A stretch of 32,216 bases of DNA, from assembly GCA_019752115.1 (NCBI GenBank), contig JAIEMN010000078.1, positions 1 to 32,216 on the forward strand. The letters run 5' to 3'. This document shows positions 8,359 through 18,044 of the stretch, one piece after another. Within the stretch, counting starts at the first letter, position 1, and every line of letters begins with the position of its first letter. The notes under the pieces were generated by a model. That model did no database searches. It was given only the letters and a program-made list of their open reading frames with translations, and was not told the origin of the DNA. Source of the DNA: Gemmatimonadaceae bacterium. Its GTDB lineage: Bacteria; Gemmatimonadota; Gemmatimonadetes; Gemmatimonadales; Gemmatimonadaceae. The translations under genes were made by a program, and so were the position numbers.

Positions 8359-9885
8359 ATGACCACCACCATCACCCAAGCCGATTTCATCCAGTCCATC
8401 GCGGACGCGCTCCAGCACATCTCGTACTACCACCCGCTGGATTACATCCACGCGCTGGCCGACGCGTACGAGAAGGAGCAGAGCCCGGCAGCGAAGGACG
8501 CCATCGCCCAGATCCTCACCAACTCGCGCATGTGCGCGGAGGGGCACCGCCCGATCTGCCAGGATACCGGCAGCGTGGTCGTGTTCCTCAAGGTCGGCAT
8601 GAACGTGCGCTGGGATGCCACCCTGAGCATCCAGGAGATGGTCGACGAGGGCGTGCGCCGCGCCTACCTGCTCCCCGACAACGTGCTGCGCGCAAGCATC
8701 GTGAGCGACCCGGCTTTTGGTCGCAAAAACACGCGCGACAACACGCCGGCGGTGGTGCACGTGGAGCTCGTGCCGGGTGACCATGTGGAGGTCAAGCTCG
8801 GCGCCAAGGGCGGTGGCTCGGAGAACAAGAGCAAGTTCGCCATGCTCAACCCCAGCGACAGCATCGTGGACTGGGTGCTCAAGACGGTGCCGCTGATGGG
8901 CGCCGGCTGGTGCCCGCCGGGGATGCTCGGCATCGGCATCGGTGGCAGCGCCGAGAAGGCGATGCTCATGGCGAAGGAATCGCTCATGGAGCACATCGAC
9001 ATGGCGCAGCTCAAGCAGCGCGGCCCGCAGAACAAGATCGAGGAGCTGCGCATCGAGCTGTGCGACAAGATCAACGCCCTCGGCATTGGTGCGCAGGGGC
9101 TCGGTGGGCTCTCCACCGTGCTCGATGTGAAGATCTGGGATTATCCCACGCACGCGGCCAGCAAGCCCATCGCCATGATCCCCAACTGCGCGGCCACGCG
9201 GCATGCGCACTTCACGCTCGATGGCACGGGCGTGGCGCAGCTGCCGGTACCCAAGCTGAGCGACTGGCCGGCGGTGACGTGGCGCCCCGATGTGAACGCG
9301 AAGCGGGTGGATCTCAACACGCTCACCCCTGAGATCGTGGCGACCTGGAAGGCGGGCGATCGGCTCCTGCTCAACGGCAAGATGCTGACTGGCCGCGATG
9401 CGGCGCACAAGCGCATCGCCGATCTCTTCGCGAGCGGCGAGGGGCTCCCGGCGGGTGTGGACTTCACCAACCGCGTGATCTACTACGTGGGCCCGGTCGA
9501 TCCCGTGCGCGACGAGGCCGTCGGCCCGGCCGGCCCAACGACGGCCACGCGCATGGACAAGTTCACCGAGATGATGCTCGCCAAGACGGGGCTCATCGCC
9601 ATGGTGGGCAAGGCCGAGCGCGGTCCGGCCGGGCTCGAAGCCATCCGCAAGCACAAGGCGGCGTATCTCATGGCGGTGGGCGGCGCGGCGTATCTCGTGT
9701 CGAAGGCGATCCGCTCGTCGCGCGTCGTCGCCTTCGCCGACCTCGGCATGGAAGCGATCTACGAGTTCGATGTGGAGGACATGCCGGTCACGGTCGCGGT
9801 GGACGCGACGGGCGACAACGTGCACGAGACGGGACCAGCGGTGTGGAAGGACAAGATCGCGAAGGGGCTGCCGATTCTGGCGTAG
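8359..9885 (+). CDS. fumA: Class I (iron-sulfur) fumarate hydratase
   Basis: Interconverts fumarate and L-malate in the TCA cycle in the cytoplasm. At 508 residues it is the single-chain class I type, with an N-terminal alpha domain and a C-terminal beta domain. Three cysteines fit the [4Fe-4S] ligands: Cys67 in GHRPICQDTG, Cys185 in GWCPPGMLGIGIGG and Cys276 in IPNCAATRH. Their spacing (118 and 91) is close to that I recall for characterised class I enzymes. The C-terminal half contains LTGRDAAHKR and IYYVGPVDP, as expected for the beta domain. The ATG at 8359 lacks a clear ribosome-binding site, but the protein starts sensibly there. Class I enzymes are usually sensitive to oxygen and superoxide, worth noting in an organism that otherwise looks aerobic. 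L(+)-tartrate dehydratase is the main alternative, but the single-chain length argues for fumarase. Confidence 0.93.
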   Translation: MTTTITQADFIQSIADALQHISYYHPLDYIHALADAYEKEQSPAAKDAIAQILTNSRMCAEGHRPICQDTGSVVVFLKVGMNVRWDATLSIQEMVDEGVRRAYLLPDNVLRASIVSDPAFGRKNTRDNTPAVVHVELVPGDHVEVKLGAKGGGSENKSKFAMLNPSDSIVDWVLKTVPLMGAGWCPPGMLGIGIGGSAEKAMLMAKESLMEHIDMAQLKQRGPQNKIEELRIELCDKINALGIGAQGLGGLSTVLDVKIWDYPTHAASKPIAMIPNCAATRHAHFTLDGTGVAQLPVPKLSDWPAVTWRPDVNAKRVDLNTLTPEIVATWKAGDRLLLNGKMLTGRDAAHKRIADLFASGEGLPAGVDFTNRVIYYVGPVDPVRDEAVGPAGPTTATRMDKFTEMMLAKTGLIAMVGKAERGPAGLEAIRKHKAAYLMAVGGAAYLVSKAIRSSRVVAFADLGMEAIYEFDVEDMPVTVAVDATGDNVHETGPAVWKDKIAKGLPILA

Positions 9886-9908
9886 GCCCGCAGTTCCTCT
9901 GTTTTTTT

Positions 9909-9986
9909 GCCACGCATTGCACGGAAACGCACGGTGGATTGTCGTTCGCTCGACATTCCACCGTGCGTTTCCGCGTGATCCGTGGC
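9909..9986. repeat. 78-nt near-perfect hairpin
   Basis: The arms 9922-9938 and 9957-9973 are a perfect 17-bp inverted repeat (ending in GGTGGA / TCCACC). After one mismatch, five more pairs (9940-9944 with 9951-9955) close a six-base TTCGCT loop. Outside, pairing resumes with a few mismatches or wobbles to GCCACG (9909-9914) and CGTGGC (9981-9986). T-rich runs flank it (9902-9908 and 9989-9994). It could act as a bidirectional terminator after the fumarase gene and the convergent GxxExxY gene, or be part of the CCACGGA-type repeat that abuts it. Confidence 0.8.
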
Positions 9987-10034
9987 CATTTTTTCACTGA
10001 GATACCCAGAGTCTGTGCGTCCTCCGTGGCCATT
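9979..10034. repeat. CCACGGA-type direct repeats downstream of the GxxExxY gene
   Basis: The 12-mer TCCGTGGCCATT occurs at 9979-9990 and again at 10023-10034, 44 bp apart. Read on the minus strand these are AATGGCCACGGA followed by GGACGCACAGACTC and TCAGTG-like text. This is the style of degenerate CACGGA/CACAGAG repeats that I recall beside GxxExxY and four-helix-bundle genes in several environmental phyla. The association is remembered, not searched. Confidence 0.6.
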
Positions 10035-10039
10035 ATTGT

Positions 10040-10447
10040 CTAGTCGTTCATCAGACGCTGCTGCGTGGGCGTCCAGATCAACCGACGCACCTCCGGTTTC
10101 GGTCCGAAGTTGAAGAGCAACCCGACCTGGAGCCCGGATCCGCGCAGATAGTTGATGAGCTGGGCCTCGTGCGACGGCTGGAGGCGATTACAGGCCTTCA
10201 GCTCCACGATGACGCGGTTGTCCACGACCAGGTCGGCCCGGAACACGCCGATCACGCGGCGTCGGAACCAGACCTGCAGGACCTGCTCCCGGACGTACGG
10301 GGTGCCCTGCGCTTCGAGCACGCAGGCGAGTGCTTCGGCATACACGACTTCGGCATACCCCCAGCCGAGCTCGTTGTAGACCTCATAACAGGCGCCGATG
10401 ATCGACTGCGTCAGCGCGGCGTGCAGAAGAGACGTGCGGGTCGGCAT
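10040..10447 (-). CDS. GxxExxY protein (PDDEXK_3 nuclease-like)
   Basis: A 135-residue soluble protein. The name-giving motif is GYAEVVY (Gly30, Glu33, Tyr36), preceded by the conserved GACYEVYNELG helix. A PD-(D/E)xK-like core follows: Asp72 in RADLVVDN, then Glu82 and Lys84 in VIVELKA, then a helix with QLINYLRGSGLQVGLLFNFG. The biochemical role of the family is unknown to me; the fold suggests a nuclease-like or degenerate nuclease function. The ATG at 10447 (MPTRTSLL) gives the usual family length; longer starts upstream at 10486 or 10555 run toward the divergent kinase gene and look unsupported. It is divergent from the kinase gene, and its 3' side abuts a repeat cluster typical of this family, suggesting a dispersed accessory gene. 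Confidence 0.88.
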   Translation of the reverse strand: MPTRTSLLHAALTQSIIGACYEVYNELGWGYAEVVYAEALACVLEAQGTPYVREQVLQVWFRRRVIGVFRADLVVDNRVIVELKACNRLQPSHEAQLINYLRGSGLQVGLLFNFGPKPEVRRLIWTPTQQRLMND

Positions 10448-10553
10448 ACGTGGCAGCCTAGCACGTGCGACGCCTGGACCTGTCATCAAAACGACGCAGA
10501 CGTGCGCGGGCCCATCCCGACCGGATCGGCGCCGCGAGTGTACCTTTTCCGCC

Positions 10554-13229
<2,676 letters not shown>

Positions 13230-13241
13230 CGAGGCTTCGGG

Positions 13242-13547
13242 ATGCACGCACCAGACCCTGCCCTCGCCGAAGAAAACGCTCGCCTCCGCGCCCGCATTGC
13301 CGAACTCGAACGCATGGCCATGGTCGCCGCGACGAGCGAGGTGCGCTACGCGATGGACGGCCGCCCGCTCCCCACGACATCGCGCCGAGCCATGGGGCAG
13401 TTGTTCGCCTTTCTGCTGTTCCTGTTTGGTATCGCGCTCGGCTTCGGGATCGCCATGCGCAATCCTGACTTCAAGCGCGGCTTTCAGGACGGGATGCGCA
13501 ATCCGTCGCCCGGCGCGGAAGTCCCGCTGCCATCGTACGCGCGCTGA
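13242..13547 (+). CDS. Small coiled-coil membrane protein
   Basis: A 101-residue protein I cannot assign to a named family. Residues about 7-25 (ALAEENARLRARIAELER) form a short heptad-like helix suitable for a coiled coil. Residues about 53-71 (LFAFLLFLFGIALGFGIAM) are a single hydrophobic membrane helix followed by a charged, Pro-rich tail. A GAGG sequence at 13230-13234 lies about seven bases before the ATG, one of the clearer ribosome-binding sites in the window. It begins 12 nt after the kinase stop, so co-transcription is likely and it may be an accessory or substrate of that kinase; this is positional inference only. Confidence 0.7.
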   Translation: MHAPDPALAEENARLRARIAELERMAMVAATSEVRYAMDGRPLPTTSRRAMGQLFAFLLFLFGIALGFGIAMRNPDFKRGFQDGMRNPSPGAEVPLPSYAR

Positions 13548-13586
13548 CTGTGCGGGAACCGCCCGGCGTGCGGTGAGCACGTCGCA

Positions 13587-16364
13587 TCAGCGGGTCCCAC
13601 GATCGCCGATCTGAGACAGCCAGGCCTGGGCACGCCCACGGGCGAGCCAGCCCTCAAAGCCGAAGGCCGGCTTGTGCTGCACGAGCGCCAGCGCCTGTGC
13701 GCGCGCCGCGCTCGTATCGCCCGCCTGCAGGGTTACCCACGCCAGCGTCTCGTAGGTGACATCCGAGCTGTCCACCTGCGCGGTGGCGGCCAGCGTCGGC
13801 AGCACGCGTGCAGCGTCCCCGCGCGCGGCGGCGATTTCCGCGGCCAGAAGATCTCGGGCGGCACCGTGCGCGACGGAGGACGACACCACGCGCCGCGTCA
13901 GCCCTTGCAGTACCCGCTGCGCGTCGGCGAGACGTCCCTGGCGCGCCAGCGAGAGGCCGACCCAGTACAGCACGACCGGCTCGCGCACGAGAGGTGCCTC
14001 CTGCACCAGCGTATCGAGCTGCACCGCTTCCGCCGACGGCTGCCCCGACAGCTGCAATGCCGACGCCAGCCAGAGTCGTGATCGGACCCGGCCGAGCGTA
14101 TCGAACGCGACACGGCTGTGAGCGACCGCCTCGCGAAGAGGGGCGATGGCTGCGGCCGGTCGTCCGCGCCAGAGCTCAAGCTGCCCGAGGGAGCGGGCGG
14201 CGCGCGCCCGCAACACGGGCGTCTTGTCGGCGTACCAGCGAAACGTGCGTTCGGCGCTGTCGTACATCTGGGCCCGCACGAGGAGATCGCCATAGCGCTG
14301 CGTGAACAGCGGCCCGTATCGGATGTTGGTGTCCAGGGCAACGGCGCGGCCAAACGCGGCCACCGCCTTCTGCCGCGTCAGCGGATCATCGGCTTCGTAG
14401 GACAGCGCCAGATTGGTCCAGACGATTTCGTCCAGCGAATCGCGCTGCACGTACGCCTCGGCAATGCGCACGGCTTCCGCCTTGCGGCCGCGCGTGAGCA
14501 GATCATATGCCTGCGCCCGGAGCATTTCCGCATCATCAGGGTGTGTCGCGAGCCACCGCCCCCGCACGGCGATCGCACTGTCCAGCACGCCGCGCGCGCG
14601 AGCGACCGACGCCCGCACGATCGTCTGTTCTCGATCGGAAAGGCGGTCGAGATAGCGCTCCGCGCGACGGAATGCTGAATCGGCGCCCTGCGGATTGTTG
14701 TTGAACGCCAACGCCCGCCCCAAGGCATTCCAGGCGAGCGCGAAAGTGGAATCCAGCGCCACCGCCTGGCGATACGCGTCGATCGCGGGCAGCGTCCGGT
14801 CGGCATTGAACGCGCGCGCCCCCTCGGCAAAGGCTTGCAACGCCTCGAGCGACGTGGTGGTGTACTCGGGGAGCGGGCGCTGACGCGTGGCCTCGCGCGC
14901 GCCCCCCAGCTTTCGCAACGCGCTGCGAATGACGGCATCGAGCGCGCCCATGAGCTCCGTGGGCGCCACGGCGTCGCTCTGCACCGTGGCAAGCACGGTG
15001 CCATCGCCCGGTCGGACCACGCGAAGCGCCATGCGAAATTGCGGGCCGAGCGCGACGACCAGCGGCACGGCGACCGCGCTCGCTCCCGCGCGCAGCGCGA
15101 CCGTACGTGCGAGCGCCTCCGTGAACGGCCCGAATCGCGCCACGCTATCGGTCGCGGCGGTGGAGAGCCGCCGCAACGTCTGTACGCGGCTGGGCGGCAG
15201 CACGCGCAGGGCGTCCGACTCATTGAGCGCCGTGGACATCGCCAAGGCCACCGCGTGGCCCAGCAGCGTGTCCGGGGTCGCGTTCTCCACGTCGGCCATC
15301 ACGAGCAGTGTGCGACGGTCAGGGGTGCTGCTGAAGACCGGGCGCGCCTTGCCGATTCGATCGCTGGTCCACGCGATGCCAACGACCGCCGCCAACCCGG
15401 CGAGCACGCCCAACGCGCGGCGGCGCGTGCGCGACGGGGCCATCATAGGCGGGGACGTCACGCGCGGAGATGTCGCGACCGGTGTGGCGACGGGGGGCGC
15501 GACGCCAGCGGTCCCGACGAGCGGCGGCGTCGACGGGTTCGCCGGGGCGACGGGTGACGCGGCCGTTGGCGTCGCCTGCTGCCGAGAGGCCAAGGCCTGC
15601 TCCGCGTCGTCCATCAGCCGCGTCAGGCGCTTGTCGGGGACGGCGTCGTACTCCTCGCGCAGCTGATTCGCGTAGTGCGTGAACCGTTCCCGCGCCTGAC
15701 GCACCGCTTCCGTGGTCCCGGGTGTCGTGAGCGCGCGAATCCACGCCTCCGCAGCATCGTACGACAGGGGCGCCGTATCCAACCAGCGTCGCGCCACCGT
15801 CGCTGCGCGCCCATGGTCACCCGCATGCGACAGCCGCCGACATTCCGCCTCGCACGACGCGGCGAACTGCCGCCGCAACGACTCACGCTGCCGTTCGACC
15901 CACTCCTCGAAACGCGGCGCACGCTCGACGTAGATGCCGTCGAGCAGGTCGGCCGCATATACGGCGATCGCGCCGGCATGATCGCCCGCCGTATGGGCGG
16001 CGATGAACTGCGCGACATCACTCTGGAGCGGCGTTCCCGGATCGAGGACAAGGTCGGCCGCGCGTGGCGCCAGGATCTCGGCGCCCAACACGCGACGCAG
16101 CAGACGCAGCGCCTCGGCGAGCGAGTGCTTCGCCTTGGCCGGATCGCTGTCACTCCAGAAGAAGTCGGCCAGCTGATCACGGGTCAGCGGCCGGGGGGTG
16201 ACCGCGAGCACAGACAGGACCGCCAGCACCCGGCGCCGGTTATCCAGCAACGCCGCCCGTTCGCGCTCCTCGTCGGACGCGTCGACCGGCGGCACTAATT
16301 GCATTGCCCCGAACAGCCGAAGGCGGAACGGGCGAGACGGTGACTCAGGAGCGAACGACGACAT
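13587..16364 (-). CDS. Membrane-anchored BTAD/SARP-type transcriptional regulator with extracytoplasmic TPR domain
   Basis: A 925-residue protein with three parts. Residues about 12-115 resemble the winged-helix DNA-binding domain of SARP-type activators (FRLRLFGAMQL, then RRRVLAVLSVLAVTPRPLTRDQLADFFW, and AKHSLAEALRLLRRVLG). Residues about 115-258 form a BTAD-like helical repeat domain. A long Ala/Pro/Thr linker leads to one membrane helix at about 316-334 (LGVLAGLAAVVGIAW). The rest is mainly TPR-like helical repeats (for example AIDAYRQAVALDSTFALAWNALGRAL) and probably lies outside the membrane. The start at 16364 (MSSFAPES) fits the domain; the frame can extend to 16463 but those residues look non-conserved. 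It is likely a one-component membrane regulator like ToxR/CadC in topology. Its target is unknown. Confidence 0.85.
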   Translation of the reverse strand: MSSFAPESPSRPFRLRLFGAMQLVPPVDASDEERERAALLDNRRRVLAVLSVLAVTPRPLTRDQLADFFWSDSDPAKAKHSLAEALRLLRRVLGAEILAPRAADLVLDPGTPLQSDVAQFIAAHTAGDHAGAIAVYAADLLDGIYVERAPRFEEWVERQRESLRRQFAASCEAECRRLSHAGDHGRAATVARRWLDTAPLSYDAAEAWIRALTTPGTTEAVRQARERFTHYANQLREEYDAVPDKRLTRLMDDAEQALASRQQATPTAASPVAPANPSTPPLVGTAGVAPPVATPVATSPRVTSPPMMAPSRTRRRALGVLAGLAAVVGIAWTSDRIGKARPVFSSTPDRRTLLVMADVENATPDTLLGHAVALAMSTALNESDALRVLPPSRVQTLRRLSTAATDSVARFGPFTEALARTVALRAGASAVAVPLVVALGPQFRMALRVVRPGDGTVLATVQSDAVAPTELMGALDAVIRSALRKLGGAREATRQRPLPEYTTTSLEALQAFAEGARAFNADRTLPAIDAYRQAVALDSTFALAWNALGRALAFNNNPQGADSAFRRAERYLDRLSDREQTIVRASVARARGVLDSAIAVRGRWLATHPDDAEMLRAQAYDLLTRGRKAEAVRIAEAYVQRDSLDEIVWTNLALSYEADDPLTRQKAVAAFGRAVALDTNIRYGPLFTQRYGDLLVRAQMYDSAERTFRWYADKTPVLRARAARSLGQLELWRGRPAAAIAPLREAVAHSRVAFDTLGRVRSRLWLASALQLSGQPSAEAVQLDTLVQEAPLVREPVVLYWVGLSLARQGRLADAQRVLQGLTRRVVSSSVAHGAARDLLAAEIAAARGDAARVLPTLAATAQVDSSDVTYETLAWVTLQAGDTSAARAQALALVQHKPAFGFEGWLARGRAQAWLSQIGDRGTR

Positions 16365-16443
16365 GGCAATCTGGAGCGGGAACCGCAAACTACCGGGGCA
16401 GACTCGGCAGGCTTCTTCCAACATGGGATATCGCCGATCCCTC

Positions 16444-16472
16444 GTCAAATGATTCGGCCGCAATGATTTGAC
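16444..16472. promoter_or_regulatory. 29-bp palindrome, candidate operator/promoter element
   Basis: Arms 16444-16454 (GTCAAATGATT) and 16462-16472 (AATGATTTGAC) match at 10 of 11 positions around a CGGCCGC spacer. It lies between the divergent BTAD regulator and M20 peptidase genes. The right arm contributes a plus-strand TTGACA (16468-16473) and the left arm a minus-strand TTGACG (16448-16443), so it could carry two opposed -35 elements or bind a dimeric regulator. No good -10 boxes at standard spacing were found. Confidence 0.45.
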
Positions 16473-16585
16473 AAGCTGCGGGGGCGAATTACCTCAGCTG
16501 GGGACGCCGGCCGTCTTCAGGGCCGACTTCCTCGTATCCGCAGTAGATTCCTGCGTCCGATCACCCTCAGCCCCGACCCAGAACG

Positions 16586-17881
16586 ATGCGCCTGCGCTTC
16601 CTTGCCACGGCCGGCCTCCTGCTCGCCAGCCGCCTGTCGGCCCAATCACCCGCCCAGTACCCGACCTCCTGGGACCCCAAGCTCATGGAGCGCCCCGACA
16701 TCAAGGCGGCCATGAGCCTGCTCGAGAAGAACTTCCCGAAGCAGGTCGAGGAGTGGGTGACGCTCACCGAGATGCCCTCCAAGTCGGGGCTCGAGACCAA
16801 GCGTGGCGCCTACGTGAAGGCCGTGTTCGAGAAGGAAGGGCTCAAGCCCACCATCGACTCGATCGGCAACGTGATCGCCGTGCGCAAAGGCACCGGCGGC
16901 GGGCCCACGATCGCGATCATGGCCCACATCGACGTGGTCTTCCCGAACGAGACCAACAAGAAGGTCCGTCGCAGCGGCGACACGCTTTTCGCTCCCGGCG
17001 TGGGTGACAACACCGCCAGCGTTGGCAACATGCTCGCCACGCTGCGCACCATGAACGCCACCAAGTTCACCAGCAAGGGTGACATCATCTTCATCGCCAC
17101 GACGCAGGAAGAGCTCGGGCTCAAGGGCGCCGAGTACTGGCTCGCGCACAACAAGGCGCCCGACCTGCTCATTGTGCCCGATGGCTCGTACGGCAGCGTG
17201 GCCTACGGCGCGCTCGGCATCTACTGGACGCGGTATGTGTTCACGAGCCCCGGCGCGCATACACTGGCGTCGCGTGGTCGCCCCACGCCGGTCAAGGCTG
17301 TGGCCGAGGCGATCGATCGCCTGTACAAGCTGCAGTTCCCCGCCCTGCCCGACGGCGCCGTGATGAACATCGGTCAGATCCATGGCGGCAACATCTTCAA
17401 CGCCGTGCCGCAGGAGCTCTACTTCACCGTGGACCTCCGCAGCTCCGATCCGGTGCTCCTCGACTCGCTCGACCGCACGATCACCCGCATCACCAAGGAA
17501 GTCGCCGACAATCAGAAGGTCGGCCTCCGCATCGAGATCGAGCAGAAGAATCAGGCCGGCGGCACCGCCAAGATGCTCGAGGGCGCGCGCGCGCATCCGC
17601 TCGTGCAGACGGCCGTGGACATCAACCGCGCCCTGGGGATGACGGCGGGCATGCCCGGCGCCCAGGAAGCCGTCGCCACCGGTGCCACCGACGCGAACCC
17701 CGGCGTCGTACGCAAGATCCCCGCGATCGCGATCGGCGGCTCGAAGGCCAACGGCGCGCACCAGCTGTCGGAGTACGCGCTGGCGTCGAGTGCACTGCCG
17801 TCGACGAAACTCCTGTATCTGCTGACGGCGACGTTTGCGGATGGGGTGAAGGTGGTCGGCAACTCGAAGGTCGTGCCGTAG
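16586..17881 (+). CDS. Secreted M20-family metallopeptidase
   Basis: A 431-residue zinc peptidase with a signal peptide (MRLRFLATAGLLLASRLSAQ, cleavage probably after about residue 20). The catalytic domain shows MAHIDVVFP (His114 metal ligand, Asp116), GVGDNTASVGNML with bridging Asp141, and TTQEELGLKGAEYW with the Glu175-Glu176 pair. A C-terminal GAHQLSEYA supplies the last histidine ligand. The middle part (GAHTLASRGRPTPVKAVAEAIDRLYKL) is the M20 dimerisation domain. It probably trims peptides or dipeptides in the periplasm or outside; the substrate is not evident. The gene is divergent from the BTAD regulator and ends 15 nt before hairpin repeat copy 1. Start at 16586 is chosen for the signal peptide; no strong ribosome-binding site is seen. 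Confidence 0.92.
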   Translation: MRLRFLATAGLLLASRLSAQSPAQYPTSWDPKLMERPDIKAAMSLLEKNFPKQVEEWVTLTEMPSKSGLETKRGAYVKAVFEKEGLKPTIDSIGNVIAVRKGTGGGPTIAIMAHIDVVFPNETNKKVRRSGDTLFAPGVGDNTASVGNMLATLRTMNATKFTSKGDIIFIATTQEELGLKGAEYWLAHNKAPDLLIVPDGSYGSVAYGALGIYWTRYVFTSPGAHTLASRGRPTPVKAVAEAIDRLYKLQFPALPDGAVMNIGQIHGGNIFNAVPQELYFTVDLRSSDPVLLDSLDRTITRITKEVADNQKVGLRIEIEQKNQAGGTAKMLEGARAHPLVQTAVDINRALGMTAGMPGAQEAVATGATDANPGVVRKIPAIAIGGSKANGAHQLSEYALASSALPSTKLLYLLTATFADGVKVVGNSKVVP

Positions 17882-17896
17882 TGCGGATGGTACTTT

Positions 17897-18007
17897 AACC
17901 CCTCAGGCATCAGGGGGGAGGAAAAGAGGGAGTGGGCATCAGGACCGCGGTTCATGCAGTCCTGATGCCCACTCCCTTTCGTCCTCCCCCCTGACGCCTA
18001 AGGGGTT
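17897..18007. repeat. Long hairpin repeat, copy 1 (111 nt)
   Basis: Perfect 19-bp arms 17927-17945 / 17959-17977 enclose a 13-nt loop. Perfect 13-bp arms 17910-17922 / 17982-17994 follow outside a small internal loop, and 17897-17909 / 17995-18007 pair with two mismatches. It lies between convergent genes (15 nt after the peptidase stop, 38 nt from the MetX-like stop), so it could terminate both. The minus-strand flank reads GAGATGTGAGG (18018-18008). Beyond it is a tandem TCTCGCG heptamer, three copies at 18015-18035. Confidence 0.9.
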
Positions 18008-18044
18008 CCTCACATCTCGCGTCTCGCGTCTCGCGTCGCACATC

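Noticed and set aside
8308-9825. A 505-codon minus-strand frame covering the fumarase gene
   Set aside because: The plus-strand frame is an unmistakable class I fumarase; the antisense product is low-complexity and His/Arg-rich.
13558-13574. Terminator hairpin between the small membrane protein and the BTAD gene
   Set aside because: Only a 5-bp stem (ACCGC/GCGGT) with no T-run; too weak to call.
13587-16364. Secondary-metabolite cluster suggested by a SARP-like regulator
   Set aside because: No biosynthetic genes nearby; BTAD-TPR proteins of this type occur widely in this phylum without such clusters.
18015-18035. CRISPR-like array from the TCTCGCG tandem repeat
   Set aside because: Only three contiguous 7-bp units without spacers; a simple degenerate tandem repeat.
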